In this document: one piece after another, positions 34,637 to 42,694 of the stretch | Layout of the letters: each line of letters opens with the position of its first letter | Numbering within the stretch: the first letter of the stretch is position 1 | Assembly (NCBI GenBank): GCA_965198325.1 | Contig: CBDAPE010000016.1 | Span: 186,001-250,000 of the forward strand | DNA length: 64,000 bases | From: CBDAPE01 sp965198325 | GTDB taxonomy: Bacteria > Pseudomonadota > Alphaproteobacteria > UBA828 > JAPUJA01 | Direction: 5' to 3' | Notes under the pieces: model-generated | The model's database searches: none | The model's input: the letters and a program-made list of their open reading frames with translations, nothing else | Told to the model about the DNA's origin: nothing | Translations under genes and position numbers: made by a program

Positions 34637-36292
34637 CCGGGATTCCCCATATGGAACCCTCCCAGCCCGTTGAGTGTGGCTCGACACCGCTCGACGTGCA
34701 ATTTGCCTTCGAATGACAGCCATCTTCGCGCCGAGCCGGATGATTGAGGACCAATTGGCGGCGTTGGTGGCGCGGAATGGCATTTTTGCCGGCGATCCGG
34801 GCGCACCGATCCTGTCGGCGGCGACGCGAAGGAACGGGGTGCCGTCGCTCATGCCGGGGCTGGCGGCGGTCTGAGCCGGTCGATACGGCGCAGGATGTCG
34901 GCGAACAGGTCACGAGGAATGACAACCTCGGCCATCTGGAACGTGACGTAGCGCCCGTAGCGCACGATCTTCGCTCCGATCTTGATGAGCTTCTCTCGCA
35001 GGCTGGTCAGTGACCACTGTTTCACGGCATCGGGCAGCGCGAGGGTGCGCATGAAGTTGCCGAGGTTGTAAGCGAGCGCGTGAAGCTGGAGGCGAACGGC
35101 ATTGTGGTCGAACCTGCGGCACGACAGGCGTGTCCACCGGATCGCGTTTTTGCCCTCCTTGATCCAGTGCTCAGCCGTGCCGCGCTGATTGTAGAACGCG
35201 ACCACCCGCTCGGCAGGGCGGCCCAGGTTGGTGACTATGAACCCGACCCTCGGGTACAACTCACCCGGATGCCACTCGACCTTGGCGACGATGCGGCGGG
35301 GCTTGTCCCAGGTTCCGGCCTGATAACTGAAGCTGGCATGATACCGGCGCACGTCCTTGGGCGGCCTGCCGACGGGGCGCTTCAGGAGATGAGCGATGCT
35401 CTCTTGCAGCACCTTGTTGGCGGGCAGCCGGATGGCGTAGAGCATGCCTTCGGCTTCGAGGTAGTCGTAGATCTCCGGTGAGGCGAAGGCCGCATCGCCG
35501 CGGAAGTAGAGGCGGATGGCTCGTTCCTTGTAACGTTCGACCACCGGTACCAGGACATCACGCCATCCGTGGGCGCTGTGCACGTTGCCGGGGCGCAGCG
35601 CGCAACGCTCCAGATCGCCGAACTGGTTGAACACGAACAGCGGGTGATAGCAGGTGCAGCCGAAGTGGCCGTTATAGGCCGTGCCCTCCTGCTCACCGAA
35701 TGTCGGGCTGACGGAGCTGTCCATGTCGAGCACCACGCGCCTCGGCGGATCGTGGTCGTGAACCCGGTCGATCCACGTCCCCGACAGGTCCGCAAGGGCC
35801 GCGAGGTTCTCGTTGTTCGCCAGCAGCTCGGTCTCGAACCGCCCCATCTGGCTGGTCGATGCCCCGCCGCGCTCGACCGCCTTGCCGCCGACGATCCAGC
35901 GCATCGCGGGATCACGCCCGAGCCGGTCGGCGTCGTTGACATCCTCGTAGCCGGCGAGACGCCCATAGACGGACTGGCGAAGGAGACTGACGATGCCGTG
36001 CCAGCCGTTCCTGCCTGTGCGGCTATCCGCGAGCACGCCGCCCGCCAGTGCGGTCAGCCCGAGCGCGTCGTCCAGTTCGCGATAAGCGAGCAACCCCGCG
36101 TCGGAGGTCACCTGCGATCCGTGGAACTCCAGTTTCAGGCGGCGGTCGAAAAGGGGCCGGAGTGGCCCATGATCCGATTCACCCTCCGGGTTCCGCATCC
36201 GAGCCGCCCTCCGACACCCTCAAGCCAGTGATTCTTGTAGCAGAATCGTGCCAATCAGGCATCAGGCGAAGCGGTCACTTGGGAAATGCGGG
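34637..36292 (-). mobile_element. IS1380-family element, copy B (complete)
   Basis: A 1656-bp element with the same ends as copy A and one uninterrupted transposase gene. Its left neighbour is the beta-barrel scrap and its right neighbour is hyuB, so it does not have its own simple target duplication; the flanking GTTGAG repeat belongs to the whole 2305-bp insert. Copies A and B are in the same orientation, 10.1 kb apart, and could recombine to delete everything between them. Confidence 0.9.
34849..36198 (-). CDS. IS1380-family transposase
   Basis: A 449-residue DDE transposase. N-terminal region LFDRRLKLEFHGSQVTSDAG; catalytic regions VVLDMDSSVSPTFGEQEGTA (Asp), LYFRGDAAFASPEIYDYLEA (Asp) and VVAFYNQRGTAEHWIKEGKN (Glu, near residue 310). 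Full family length and intact frame. It differs from copy A by only a few bases (for example IVRYGRY here versus IVRHGRY). GGAGGG lies upstream of the ATG. Confidence 0.93.
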   Translation of the reverse strand: MRNPEGESDHGPLRPLFDRRLKLEFHGSQVTSDAGLLAYRELDDALGLTALAGGVLADSRTGRNGWHGIVSLLRQSVYGRLAGYEDVNDADRLGRDPAMRWIVGGKAVERGGASTSQMGRFETELLANNENLAALADLSGTWIDRVHDHDPPRRVVLDMDSSVSPTFGEQEGTAYNGHFGCTCYHPLFVFNQFGDLERCALRPGNVHSAHGWRDVLVPVVERYKERAIRLYFRGDAAFASPEIYDYLEAEGMLYAIRLPANKVLQESIAHLLKRPVGRPPKDVRRYHASFSYQAGTWDKPRRIVAKVEWHPGELYPRVGFIVTNLGRPAERVVAFYNQRGTAEHWIKEGKNAIRWTRLSCRRFDHNAVRLQLHALAYNLGNFMRTLALPDAVKQWSLTSLREKLIKIGAKIVRYGRYVTFQMAEVVIPRDLFADILRRIDRLRPPPAPA

Positions 36293-36298
36293 GTTGAG
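36293..36298. repeat. 6-bp direct repeat at right edge of insert in hyuB
   Basis: GTTGAG, the partner of 33982-33987. Confidence 0.75.
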
Positions 36299-36589
36299 AT
36301 AGGCATCGCCTTCCTTGACATCATCAAAGAGCTCGTTGATGGGTTTCGTCGAGACCGAGAGCGCCGCAAGGTGCACCGGCAGGCCGTCTTCGCAAGATAT
36401 CTGGCGATGATCGTAAGTCACGATTCCGCAGGAGAAATCGCGCGATGTCTTGATGACCGACGACCGGCTGGTGCGGATGACCGCATTGGTCATCTCGCGG
36501 ACGATCGCCCCGAAACGACTGGAGAGTACGGCGAGAAGGAATGGATCGGCGTCCGCGGATTCGCCTTTCGAGGGTGCCTCGCGTGTCAT
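36293..36589 (-). pseudogene. Hydantoinase/oxoprolinase subunit B, N-terminal fragment
   Basis: First 99 residues of HyuB: ATG at 36589, then DPFLLAVLSSRFGAIVREMT, IKTSRDFSCGIVTYDHRQIS and LFDDVKEGDAYLN, where IS1380 copy B begins. The frame runs a few codons into the IS and stops at 36275. It starts 33 bases after the alaX stop, so cysK, alaX and hyuB were probably one operon. Confidence 0.87.
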
Positions 36590-36622
36590 GATGCCCTGTT
36601 TACCGGTAACGTCATGGCGGGC

Positions 36623-37342
36623 TTAGGCACACTCGGCGAAGGCGACCTCGATGCGCCGGTTTTGCTTTCCCTTGTTCTTGATCTTGGTCACGACGACCGG
36701 GCCGATTTCGCCCGTGCAAGTGACGTGGGTGCCGCCGCAGGGCTGCAAATCGACGCCGTCTACCTCCATGAGGCGGACCCGGCCCGCTCCCATCGGCGGC
36801 TTGACCTTCATCGTCTTGACCAGATCCGGCTGATCGGCGAGTTCCTCTTCGGTGATCCAAGTTTCGGCGACGGAAAGTTTCGCTTCGATCAGCCGATTGA
36901 GTTCGGCGGTGATCGTGGTCTTGTCGAGCTTCGGCTCGGGAATATCGAAATCGAGCCGGCCCTTGTCTTCGCCGACACTGCCGCCGGTCACCGGAAACGG
37001 GACCACTGCGGAGAGCAGATGGAGGCAGGTATGCATGCGCATTAACCGGTGGCGGCGTTCCCAGTCGATCTCGGCGCTGACGGTCGTGCCCGGGACGGGC
37101 AGCGTGGCACCTTCGCCTACGATATGCAGGATGTCGTCCTCCCCTGGGCCATGGATTGTGGTCGCAATGACCACGTCGGACCCGTTTGCAAGCCGCAAAT
37201 GCCCGCGATCGCCGGGTTGGCCCCCGCCCTCCGCGTAGAAGACGGTCCGATCGAGCCGGATGCCGCCGTTGCACACATCCACGACGGTCGCACCACATGC
37301 TGGGGCATAAGGATCGGCGCGAAATACCAGCTCGGTGGCCAT
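36623..37342 (-). CDS. AlaX-type alanyl-tRNA editing protein
   Basis: A 239-residue free-standing editing domain homologous to that of alanyl-tRNA synthetase, which hydrolyses Ser- or Gly-tRNA(Ala). The zinc/catalytic motifs are HTCLH near residue 104-108 and CGGTHV near 205-210. The N-terminal part has FYAEGGGQPGDRGHL as in AlaRS and AlaX-M proteins. The start lies 1 base after the cysK stop, so the two are co-translated. Confidence 0.9.
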   Translation of the reverse strand: MATELVFRADPYAPACGATVVDVCNGGIRLDRTVFYAEGGGQPGDRGHLRLANGSDVVIATTIHGPGEDDILHIVGEGATLPVPGTTVSAEIDWERRHRLMRMHTCLHLLSAVVPFPVTGGSVGEDKGRLDFDIPEPKLDKTTITAELNRLIEAKLSVAETWITEEELADQPDLVKTMKVKPPMGAGRVRLMEVDGVDLQPCGGTHVTCTGEIGPVVVTKIKNKGKQNRRIEVAFAECA

Positions 37343-37343
37343 G

Positions 37344-38348
37344 TCAGTCCTCGAGCCAGTCAGGCACGGTCAGGTTTTTCTCGCGTAGAAACTCGGGGTT
37401 GAACAGCTTGCTCTGGTAGCGCGCGCCGCTGTCGCACAGGATCGTGACGATGGTATGGCCCGGTCCCATATCCTTGGCCAGCCGAATTGCACCGGCAATG
37501 TTGATCCCGGTCGAGCCGCCCACCAGCAGCCCTTCCGTGCGTACCAAGTCGAACATGATCGCCAGAGCCTCCTCGTCGGGAATCTGATAGGCCCTATCCA
37601 CCGGCGTGCCGTCGACATTTTCGGTAATCCGGCCTTGGCCGATCCCCTCGGTCACTGAATTTCCTTCGCTCGCGAGATCGCCGGTGGTGAAGTAGGAGTA
37701 CATCGCGGCACCCATGGGATCGGCGAGGGCAATCACGATGTCAGAGTTCTTCTCCTTGAGCGAAAGCCCGACGCCTGAGAGCGTGCCGCCGGTGCCGATC
37801 GCACTGACGAAGCCGTCGACCTTGCCGTCGGTCTGACGCCAGATCTCCGGACCGGTTGTCTCGATGTGGGCGCGCCGGTTGGCAAGGTTATCGAACTGGT
37901 TGGCCCAGATGGCGCCGTTGGGGTCGGATGCGCCGAGCTCTTTGGCACGCTGCTCGGCAACCTTGTTGTAGTTGCCCGAATCCTTGTAGGGTTTTTGGGG
38001 GACAAGCTCGACCTCGGCGCCAAGCATGCGGAGCGCGTCCGTCTTTTCCTGGGCGAGATTGTCGTTCATAACGATGAGCGAGCGAAAATCCAACGCGTTT
38101 CCGACCACGGCCAGACCGATACCCGTGTTGCCGGCCGTGCCTTCGACAATGATGCCGCCCGGCCGGATGGCATCGCGTTCCAACGCGTCCTTGACGATGT
38201 AGAGCGCGGCCCGGTCTTTCACGGATCCACCCGGGTTCATGAACTCGCATTTGCCGAAAATTTCACAGCCCGTGGCGTCCGACGCCTCGGTCAGCCGCAC
38301 GAGCGGCGTGTTGCCGATGAGTTCGAGCAGGTCATGTCTAATATCCAT
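37344..38348 (-). CDS. cysK: Cysteine synthase A family protein
   Basis: A 334-residue PLP enzyme of the O-acetylserine sulfhydrylase fold. Motifs: LIGNTPLVRL at the N-terminus, NPGGSVKDRAALYIV with the PLP Lys near residue 43, EGTAGNTGIGLAVVG, and the PLP-phosphate loop SAIGTGGTLSGVG near 184. The helix after the phosphate loop and the C-terminal SGARYQSKLFNPEFLREK resemble the CysK2-like subgroup with a long tail. Substrate could be O-acetylserine or O-phosphoserine. It heads the minus-strand operon and is divergent from ureE. Confidence 0.88.
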   Translation of the reverse strand: MDIRHDLLELIGNTPLVRLTEASDATGCEIFGKCEFMNPGGSVKDRAALYIVKDALERDAIRPGGIIVEGTAGNTGIGLAVVGNALDFRSLIVMNDNLAQEKTDALRMLGAEVELVPQKPYKDSGNYNKVAEQRAKELGASDPNGAIWANQFDNLANRRAHIETTGPEIWRQTDGKVDGFVSAIGTGGTLSGVGLSLKEKNSDIVIALADPMGAAMYSYFTTGDLASEGNSVTEGIGQGRITENVDGTPVDRAYQIPDEEALAIMFDLVRTEGLLVGGSTGINIAGAIRLAKDMGPGHTIVTILCDSGARYQSKLFNPEFLREKNLTVPDWLED

Positions 38349-38473
38349 CCGAAATCTCCCCGGGCGGGCTCAGTGTGGTTCCGCCGGCAGCGCGGCCTTG
38401 AAAGTATCCTCCCGGCGGGTTGCGAACAAGCGGAGCGGAATATGGGTGGTTCAGTCGTACGCTGCTTTCCGCC

Positions 38474-38479
38474 TATACT
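38474..38479 (+). promoter_or_regulatory. Possible -10 element of the urease operon
   Basis: TATACT ends 9 bases before the ureE ATG (38489). A poor -35 (TTCAGT) lies 18 bases upstream. If used, transcription would start about 3 bases before the ATG, giving a nearly leaderless mRNA. This agrees with the absence of a Shine-Dalgarno sequence but is unproven. Confidence 0.35.
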
Positions 38480-38488
38480 GCCGCAGCA

Positions 38489-38941
38489 ATGCTGACGCTG
38501 ACTCAGATCGTCGGCCGGGCGAGCGATCCTGAATTCGTGGACCGTTTGCACGGGCTCTCCCACAAGGACCGCGTGGAGTATCTTGAGCTGAGCCGGGACG
38601 ATACGCAGCGGCACCGGCTGCGCAAGACCACCGATAGGGGAACCGACTGCGCTATCGCGCTCGATCGGTCTGCGCAGCTGAGCAACGGGGCGATCCTGCT
38701 GCTCGACGACCTGCGCGCCATCGTCGTGCGCATGGAAGAGACCCGCTGGGTTCGGCTCAAACCCAGAGACACCACCGTCGCCGTCGAGCTCGGCTATCTC
38801 GGCGGCAACATGCACTGGCGGGTCGAGTTTGACGGACCGGTGATGGCAATCGCGCTCGATGGACCCGAAGAGGATTATCTCGCCCGTCTCGCGCCCTTTT
38901 TGAGGGATGGGCGGGTCGAGCGGCTGATGGATGATGACTGA
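38489..38941 (+). CDS. ureE: Urease accessory protein UreE (nickel chaperone)
   Basis: A 150-residue metallochaperone that delivers nickel to the urease apoprotein. N-terminal domain LTLTQIVGRASDPEFVDRLH; C-terminal domain with LGYLGGNMHWRVEFDG, in which the usual GNxHxP becomes GNMHWR with the conserved His kept. There is no His-rich tail; it ends VERLMDDD. ATG 38489 matches the family start, although no Shine-Dalgarno is seen; the frame is open further upstream to 38420. It overlaps ureF by 11 bases. Confidence 0.88.
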   Translation: MLTLTQIVGRASDPEFVDRLHGLSHKDRVEYLELSRDDTQRHRLRKTTDRGTDCAIALDRSAQLSNGAILLLDDLRAIVVRMEETRWVRLKPRDTTVAVELGYLGGNMHWRVEFDGPVMAIALDGPEEDYLARLAPFLRDGRVERLMDDD

Positions 38942-39614
38942 GACGGCTCACCTGCTGGCCGCCCTTCAGCACGGCGATAGCTTTTTTCCGAGCGGCCAGG
39001 CGTCGTTTTCCTGGGGTCTCGAGGACTTGGCCAGCGACGGCCGGATTACCGGAGCAGAAACGCTTCATGCCTTCATCGATGGCCAGCTCCGATACCGCTG
39101 GGCTGGGACCGATCGGGTCGTGCTTGCTGCCGCCCATCAGGCAAATGGCGATCTCGATTCCGTGGCGGAGGCGGATCGAGTTCTCGACGCCATGAGTCTT
39201 CCCGCCGGCCTGCGCGAGGGGTCGGCTCGGATGGGAGCGGCGCTTCTGTCGATCCACGTCGAACTTGAAACCCACCAGGCGGACGTCTATCGGGCCCGGG
39301 TACGCAAAACGATCGTGCCGGGCCACATGGCCGCCGTCCAGGGTCTGGTCTGGCGAGCGACCGGGCTCTCACTCGATGGCGCCCTTGCGGTGAGCGCTCA
39401 CGGGACGTGCATCGGGTTGCTCGGCGCGGCGATGCGGCTCGGTCTGATCGGCCATCTGGATGGTCAAAGGCTGCTGGCCCGCCTGCGAGAAACAACGGTC
39501 GAATTGCTGACCGACCCGGCCCCGCCGCTCGACGCGGCCACCGCCTATGCACCGGCAGTGGACATCGCTATCATGCATCACGAAACCAAGACGAGCCGCT
39601 TGTTTTCGACATAA
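38931..39614 (+). CDS. ureF: Urease accessory protein UreF
   Basis: A 227-residue helical protein that, with UreD and UreG, forms the nickel-insertion complex on urease. Typical segments: LLAALQHGDSFFPSGQASFS followed by WGLE, and HGTCIGLLGAAMRLGLIGHL near residue 162. It starts inside the ureE end and is followed by ureAB after 27 bases. Confidence 0.9.
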   Translation: MMTETAHLLAALQHGDSFFPSGQASFSWGLEDLASDGRITGAETLHAFIDGQLRYRWAGTDRVVLAAAHQANGDLDSVAEADRVLDAMSLPAGLREGSARMGAALLSIHVELETHQADVYRARVRKTIVPGHMAAVQGLVWRATGLSLDGALAVSAHGTCIGLLGAAMRLGLIGHLDGQRLLARLRETTVELLTDPAPPLDAATAYAPAVDIAIMHHETKTSRLFST

Positions 39615-39641
39615 TGCGACCGCACCAGGGGAGAAATGGCC

Positions 39642-40343
39642 ATGCTTCTGACGCCGCACGAAATGGAGCGGTTGGTAATTTACACCGCTGCCGAGCTCGC
39701 TCGCAAGCGACGCGGGCGGGGCCTGAAACTCAACCACCCGGAAGCCGTTGCCTTCATTACCGACGAGATCCTCGAGGGCGCTCGTGACGGCCGTTCGGTT
39801 GCCGAGCTGATCAGCTCCGGGGCGAGCTTGCTCACCAGCGACGATGTACTACCAGGCGTCGCCACGATGACGCCGATGATCCAGGTTGAGGGGTGTTTTC
39901 CGGATGGCACAAAGCTGATCACGGTTCACGATCCGATCCGCCCCGGCAACGAGAAAGTTGCCAAGAAGGACCAGGTGATTCCGGGCGAGATCATTTCGGT
40001 CACGGGCGAAATCGAGATCAATGCCGGACGGCAAACCTTGAAAATCAAGGTCAAGAACACTGGCGATCGGCCGGTACAGGTTGGAAGCCATTATCATTTC
40101 TTCGAGACCAACCGCTGCCTGCAGTTCGAGCGCAAGAAGAGCTATGGGATGCGGCTCGACATTCCCTCAGGGACCGCGGTGCGCTTCGAGCCGGGTGTTT
40201 CCCGCGAGGTCACGCTGACCGAATTCGGTGGCGCGGGCAAACTCTTTGGTCTGAACAATCTGACAAACGGATCGGCGCGCTCGCCTGAAAACAAGGCACG
40301 TGCCCTGGCCCGCGCGAAGAGCCGCGGCTTCAAGGGGGCATGA
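39642..40343 (+). CDS. ureAB: Urease fused gamma-beta subunit
   Basis: A 233-residue fusion of urease gamma (residues 1-100: MLLTPHEMERLVIYTAAELA, LNHPEAVAFITDEILEGARD) and beta (about 105-233: VIPGEIISVTGEIEINAGRQ, VGSHYHFFETNRCLQFERKK, RFEPGVSREVTLTEFGG). Separate ureA and ureB genes are usual in bacteria; the fusion resembles the small subunit of Helicobacter. The ATG at 39642 gives the canonical gamma start and sits 8 bases after AGGGGAG; an in-frame ATG at 39636 is too close to that site. UreC follows. Confidence 0.92.
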   Translation: MLLTPHEMERLVIYTAAELARKRRGRGLKLNHPEAVAFITDEILEGARDGRSVAELISSGASLLTSDDVLPGVATMTPMIQVEGCFPDGTKLITVHDPIRPGNEKVAKKDQVIPGEIISVTGEIEINAGRQTLKIKVKNTGDRPVQVGSHYHFFETNRCLQFERKKSYGMRLDIPSGTAVRFEPGVSREVTLTEFGGAGKLFGLNNLTNGSARSPENKARALARAKSRGFKGA

Positions 40344-40346
40344 CCA

Positions 40347-42059
40347 ATGGCGACGATGAGCCGAAAGCACTATGCGGAAATGTACGGTCCGACGACGGGC
40401 GATGCGGTGCGACTGGGCGATACCTCCCTGCTCGCTGAAATTGAACACGACTTCGGGGTTCCCGGCGACGAATGCTTGCATGGCGGCGGCAAAACCCTGC
40501 GCGACGGTCTGGGGCTAGCTGCCGGTTACGATAGTGCCATGGGCTCGCTCGACATGCTGATCTGCAACGTCGTCGTGATCGACCCGGCACTGGGAATCGT
40601 GAAGGGCGACATCGGCATCAAGGACGGTCGGATCGTGCGTGTCGGCAAGGCCGGCAACCCGGCGATCATGGACGGCGTTGATCGCGACATGGTGTGCGGC
40701 GCCGCGACTACCGTGCGCGATGGCGAAGGGCTGATCGCGACCCCGGGCGGGCTCGACTGTCACGTCCATTTCGACAGCCCCGGTCTGGTCGATAACGCAA
40801 TCTCCACAGGGATTACGACGATGCTTGGCGGCTCGCTGGGTCCGATCACCGTGGGCATCGACTGCGGCGGCGCGTGGAACGTGGGCAAGATGCATCAGGC
40901 CGCGGAGGAGTGGCCGATCAACTTCGGATTCCTCGGGCGCGGCAATTCGTCGCGCCCCAATTCGCTGGTCGATCAAATCGAAGGCGGTTGCTTCGGACTC
41001 AAGATCCACGAAGATTGGGGCGCCATGCCGGCGCCGATCGATTGCTGCCTGAGCGTTGCGGACGAGATGGATTTTCAGGTCCAGCTTCACACCGACACCC
41101 TTAACGAAAGCGGCTTCGTCGAAGACACGCTTGAAGCGATCAACGGCCGCACGATTCACATGTATCATGCGGAAGGCGCGGGCGGCGGCCATGCGCCGGA
41201 CATCATCCGGATTACCGGCGAGCCCAACTGCCTGCCGTCTTCGACCAACCCGACCAATCCCTTCACGCGGAATACGTTCGACGAGCATCTCGACATGATC
41301 ATGGTGTGCCATCACCTGAATCCCGCGGTGCCGGAGGACGTGGCTTTCGCGGAGAGCCGGGTGCGCGCGGAAACCATTGCTGCCGAGGACGTGCTCCACG
41401 ACATCGGGGCAATCTCGATGCTCGGCTCCGATAGCCAGGGCATGGGTCGGATCAACGAGGTGATCGCCCGGACCTGGCAACTCGCCTCGAAGATGAAGGA
41501 CCAGCGAGGCCGGCTCGCGGATGAAACCGTCAAGATCGGTGATAACGCGCGGATCAAGCGCTATGTTGCCAAATACACCATCAATCCCGCGCGAGCCTTC
41601 GGGATCGATGCCCATGTGGGCTCGATCGAACCCGGCAAGCTCGCAGACGTCGTGCTCTGGCGGCCGGCGTTCTTTGGCATCAAACCCGAATTGATCGTCA
41701 AGGGCGGTTTCATCGTGCATTCGGCGATGGGCGATTCGGCGGCCTCGCTGATGACCTGCGAGCCGATCACCATGCGGCCCCAGTGGGGTGCGTATGGGAC
41801 AGCGAAACAGGGCCTGAGCCTCGCGTTCATGTGCCAGGCGGCGATCGACGCCGAAACGCCCGGAAAACTGGGCCTGCTCAAGGATGTTGGCGTGGTGCGC
41901 GGCACCCGGAAACTCACGAAAGGCCATATGGTGCACAACGATGCCTGCCCCGAGGTCACGGTCAATCCGGAGAGTTTCGAGGTCTTTGTCGACGGCGAGC
42001 TTGCGACCTGTGCGCCTGCCGAGACCCTGCCGCTCACCCAGCGCTATTTGATGCGATGA
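40347..42059 (+). CDS. ureC: Urease alpha (catalytic) subunit
   Basis: A 570-residue nickel amidohydrolase that splits urea into ammonia and carbamate. The active-site residues are in place: HVHF (His139, His141), the carbamylated Lys219 in FGLKIHEDWGA, HMYHAEGAGGGHAPD near 271-285, and the mobile-flap Cys321 in MVCHHLN. Full length. The stop overlaps the ureG start (ATGA). Confidence 0.96.
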   Translation: MATMSRKHYAEMYGPTTGDAVRLGDTSLLAEIEHDFGVPGDECLHGGGKTLRDGLGLAAGYDSAMGSLDMLICNVVVIDPALGIVKGDIGIKDGRIVRVGKAGNPAIMDGVDRDMVCGAATTVRDGEGLIATPGGLDCHVHFDSPGLVDNAISTGITTMLGGSLGPITVGIDCGGAWNVGKMHQAAEEWPINFGFLGRGNSSRPNSLVDQIEGGCFGLKIHEDWGAMPAPIDCCLSVADEMDFQVQLHTDTLNESGFVEDTLEAINGRTIHMYHAEGAGGGHAPDIIRITGEPNCLPSSTNPTNPFTRNTFDEHLDMIMVCHHLNPAVPEDVAFAESRVRAETIAAEDVLHDIGAISMLGSDSQGMGRINEVIARTWQLASKMKDQRGRLADETVKIGDNARIKRYVAKYTINPARAFGIDAHVGSIEPGKLADVVLWRPAFFGIKPELIVKGGFIVHSAMGDSAASLMTCEPITMRPQWGAYGTAKQGLSLAFMCQAAIDAETPGKLGLLKDVGVVRGTRKLTKGHMVHNDACPEVTVNPESFEVFVDGELATCAPAETLPLTQRYLMR

Positions 42060-42694
42060 GCGAAGCGCCGGCAAGTGCGGCCGCACCGGGTCCAGCGCGG
42101 CTCGGAATCGGCGGGCCGGTGGGTTCGGGCAAGACGGCGCTCATCGAGGCCCTGTTGCCGCACTTGTCCGAGCGGGGCACCGAAGTCGCTGTGGTGACCA
42201 ATGACCTAGTCACGGCTGAGGACGCCCGGCGCGTCAAGGAGGGCGGGCTGATCGATCCCGAGCGGGTGATCGGGGTCGAGACTGGCGCCTGCCCCCATAC
42301 CGCGATCCGCGAGGATCCGACCATGAATATCGATGCCGCGGACCGGCTTGAGCATGCCTTTCCCACGCTTGATCTGATTATCATCGAAAGCGGCGGCGAC
42401 AACCTGGCCTCGACGTTCTCTCTCGATCTGGTCGATTACTGGATCTTCGTGATCGACGTCTCGGGCGGCGACGACATCCCGCGAAAGCGGGGGCCCGGCC
42501 TCATTCAGTCGGACCTGCTGGTGATCAACAAAATGGACCTCGCCCCCTATGTGGGCTCGGATCTCGATCTCATGGCGAAAGACTCCGCAAAGGTCCGGGA
42601 CGGGAAACCGGTCGTGTTCACCAACTGCCGCACCGGCGAGGGTCTCGACGAGGTAATCCGCCTTATCGCTCACGACGTGCTGCTCGAGCCGTGA
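42056..42694 (+). CDS. ureG: Urease accessory GTPase UreG
   Basis: A 212-residue SIMIBI-class GTPase that powers nickel delivery. Walker A GGPVGSGKTALIEAL near residue 19, the nickel-binding GACPHTAIRED near 75, IIIESGGDNLASTFS, and the NKMD guanine motif near 155. There is no His-rich N-terminus. ATG overlaps the ureC stop; the stop overlaps the ureD GTG. Confidence 0.95.
   Translation: MSEAPASAAAPGPARLGIGGPVGSGKTALIEALLPHLSERGTEVAVVTNDLVTAEDARRVKEGGLIDPERVIGVETGACPHTAIREDPTMNIDAADRLEHAFPTLDLIIIESGGDNLASTFSLDLVDYWIFVIDVSGGDDIPRKRGPGLIQSDLLVINKMDLAPYVGSDLDLMAKDSAKVRDGKPVVFTNCRTGEGLDEVIRLIAHDVLLEP

Noticed and set aside
24529..36292. An active composite transposon bounded by the two IS1380 copies
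   Set aside because: The outer flanks carry no matching target repeat, and the interior is host operon DNA (sseA, hyuA, hyuB) in its original order relative to alaX and cysK, so the block did not arrive as a unit.
40515..42086. 523-codon minus-strand frame
   Set aside because: Shadow of ureC; composition is typical of the antisense frame of a GC-rich gene and no motif is present.
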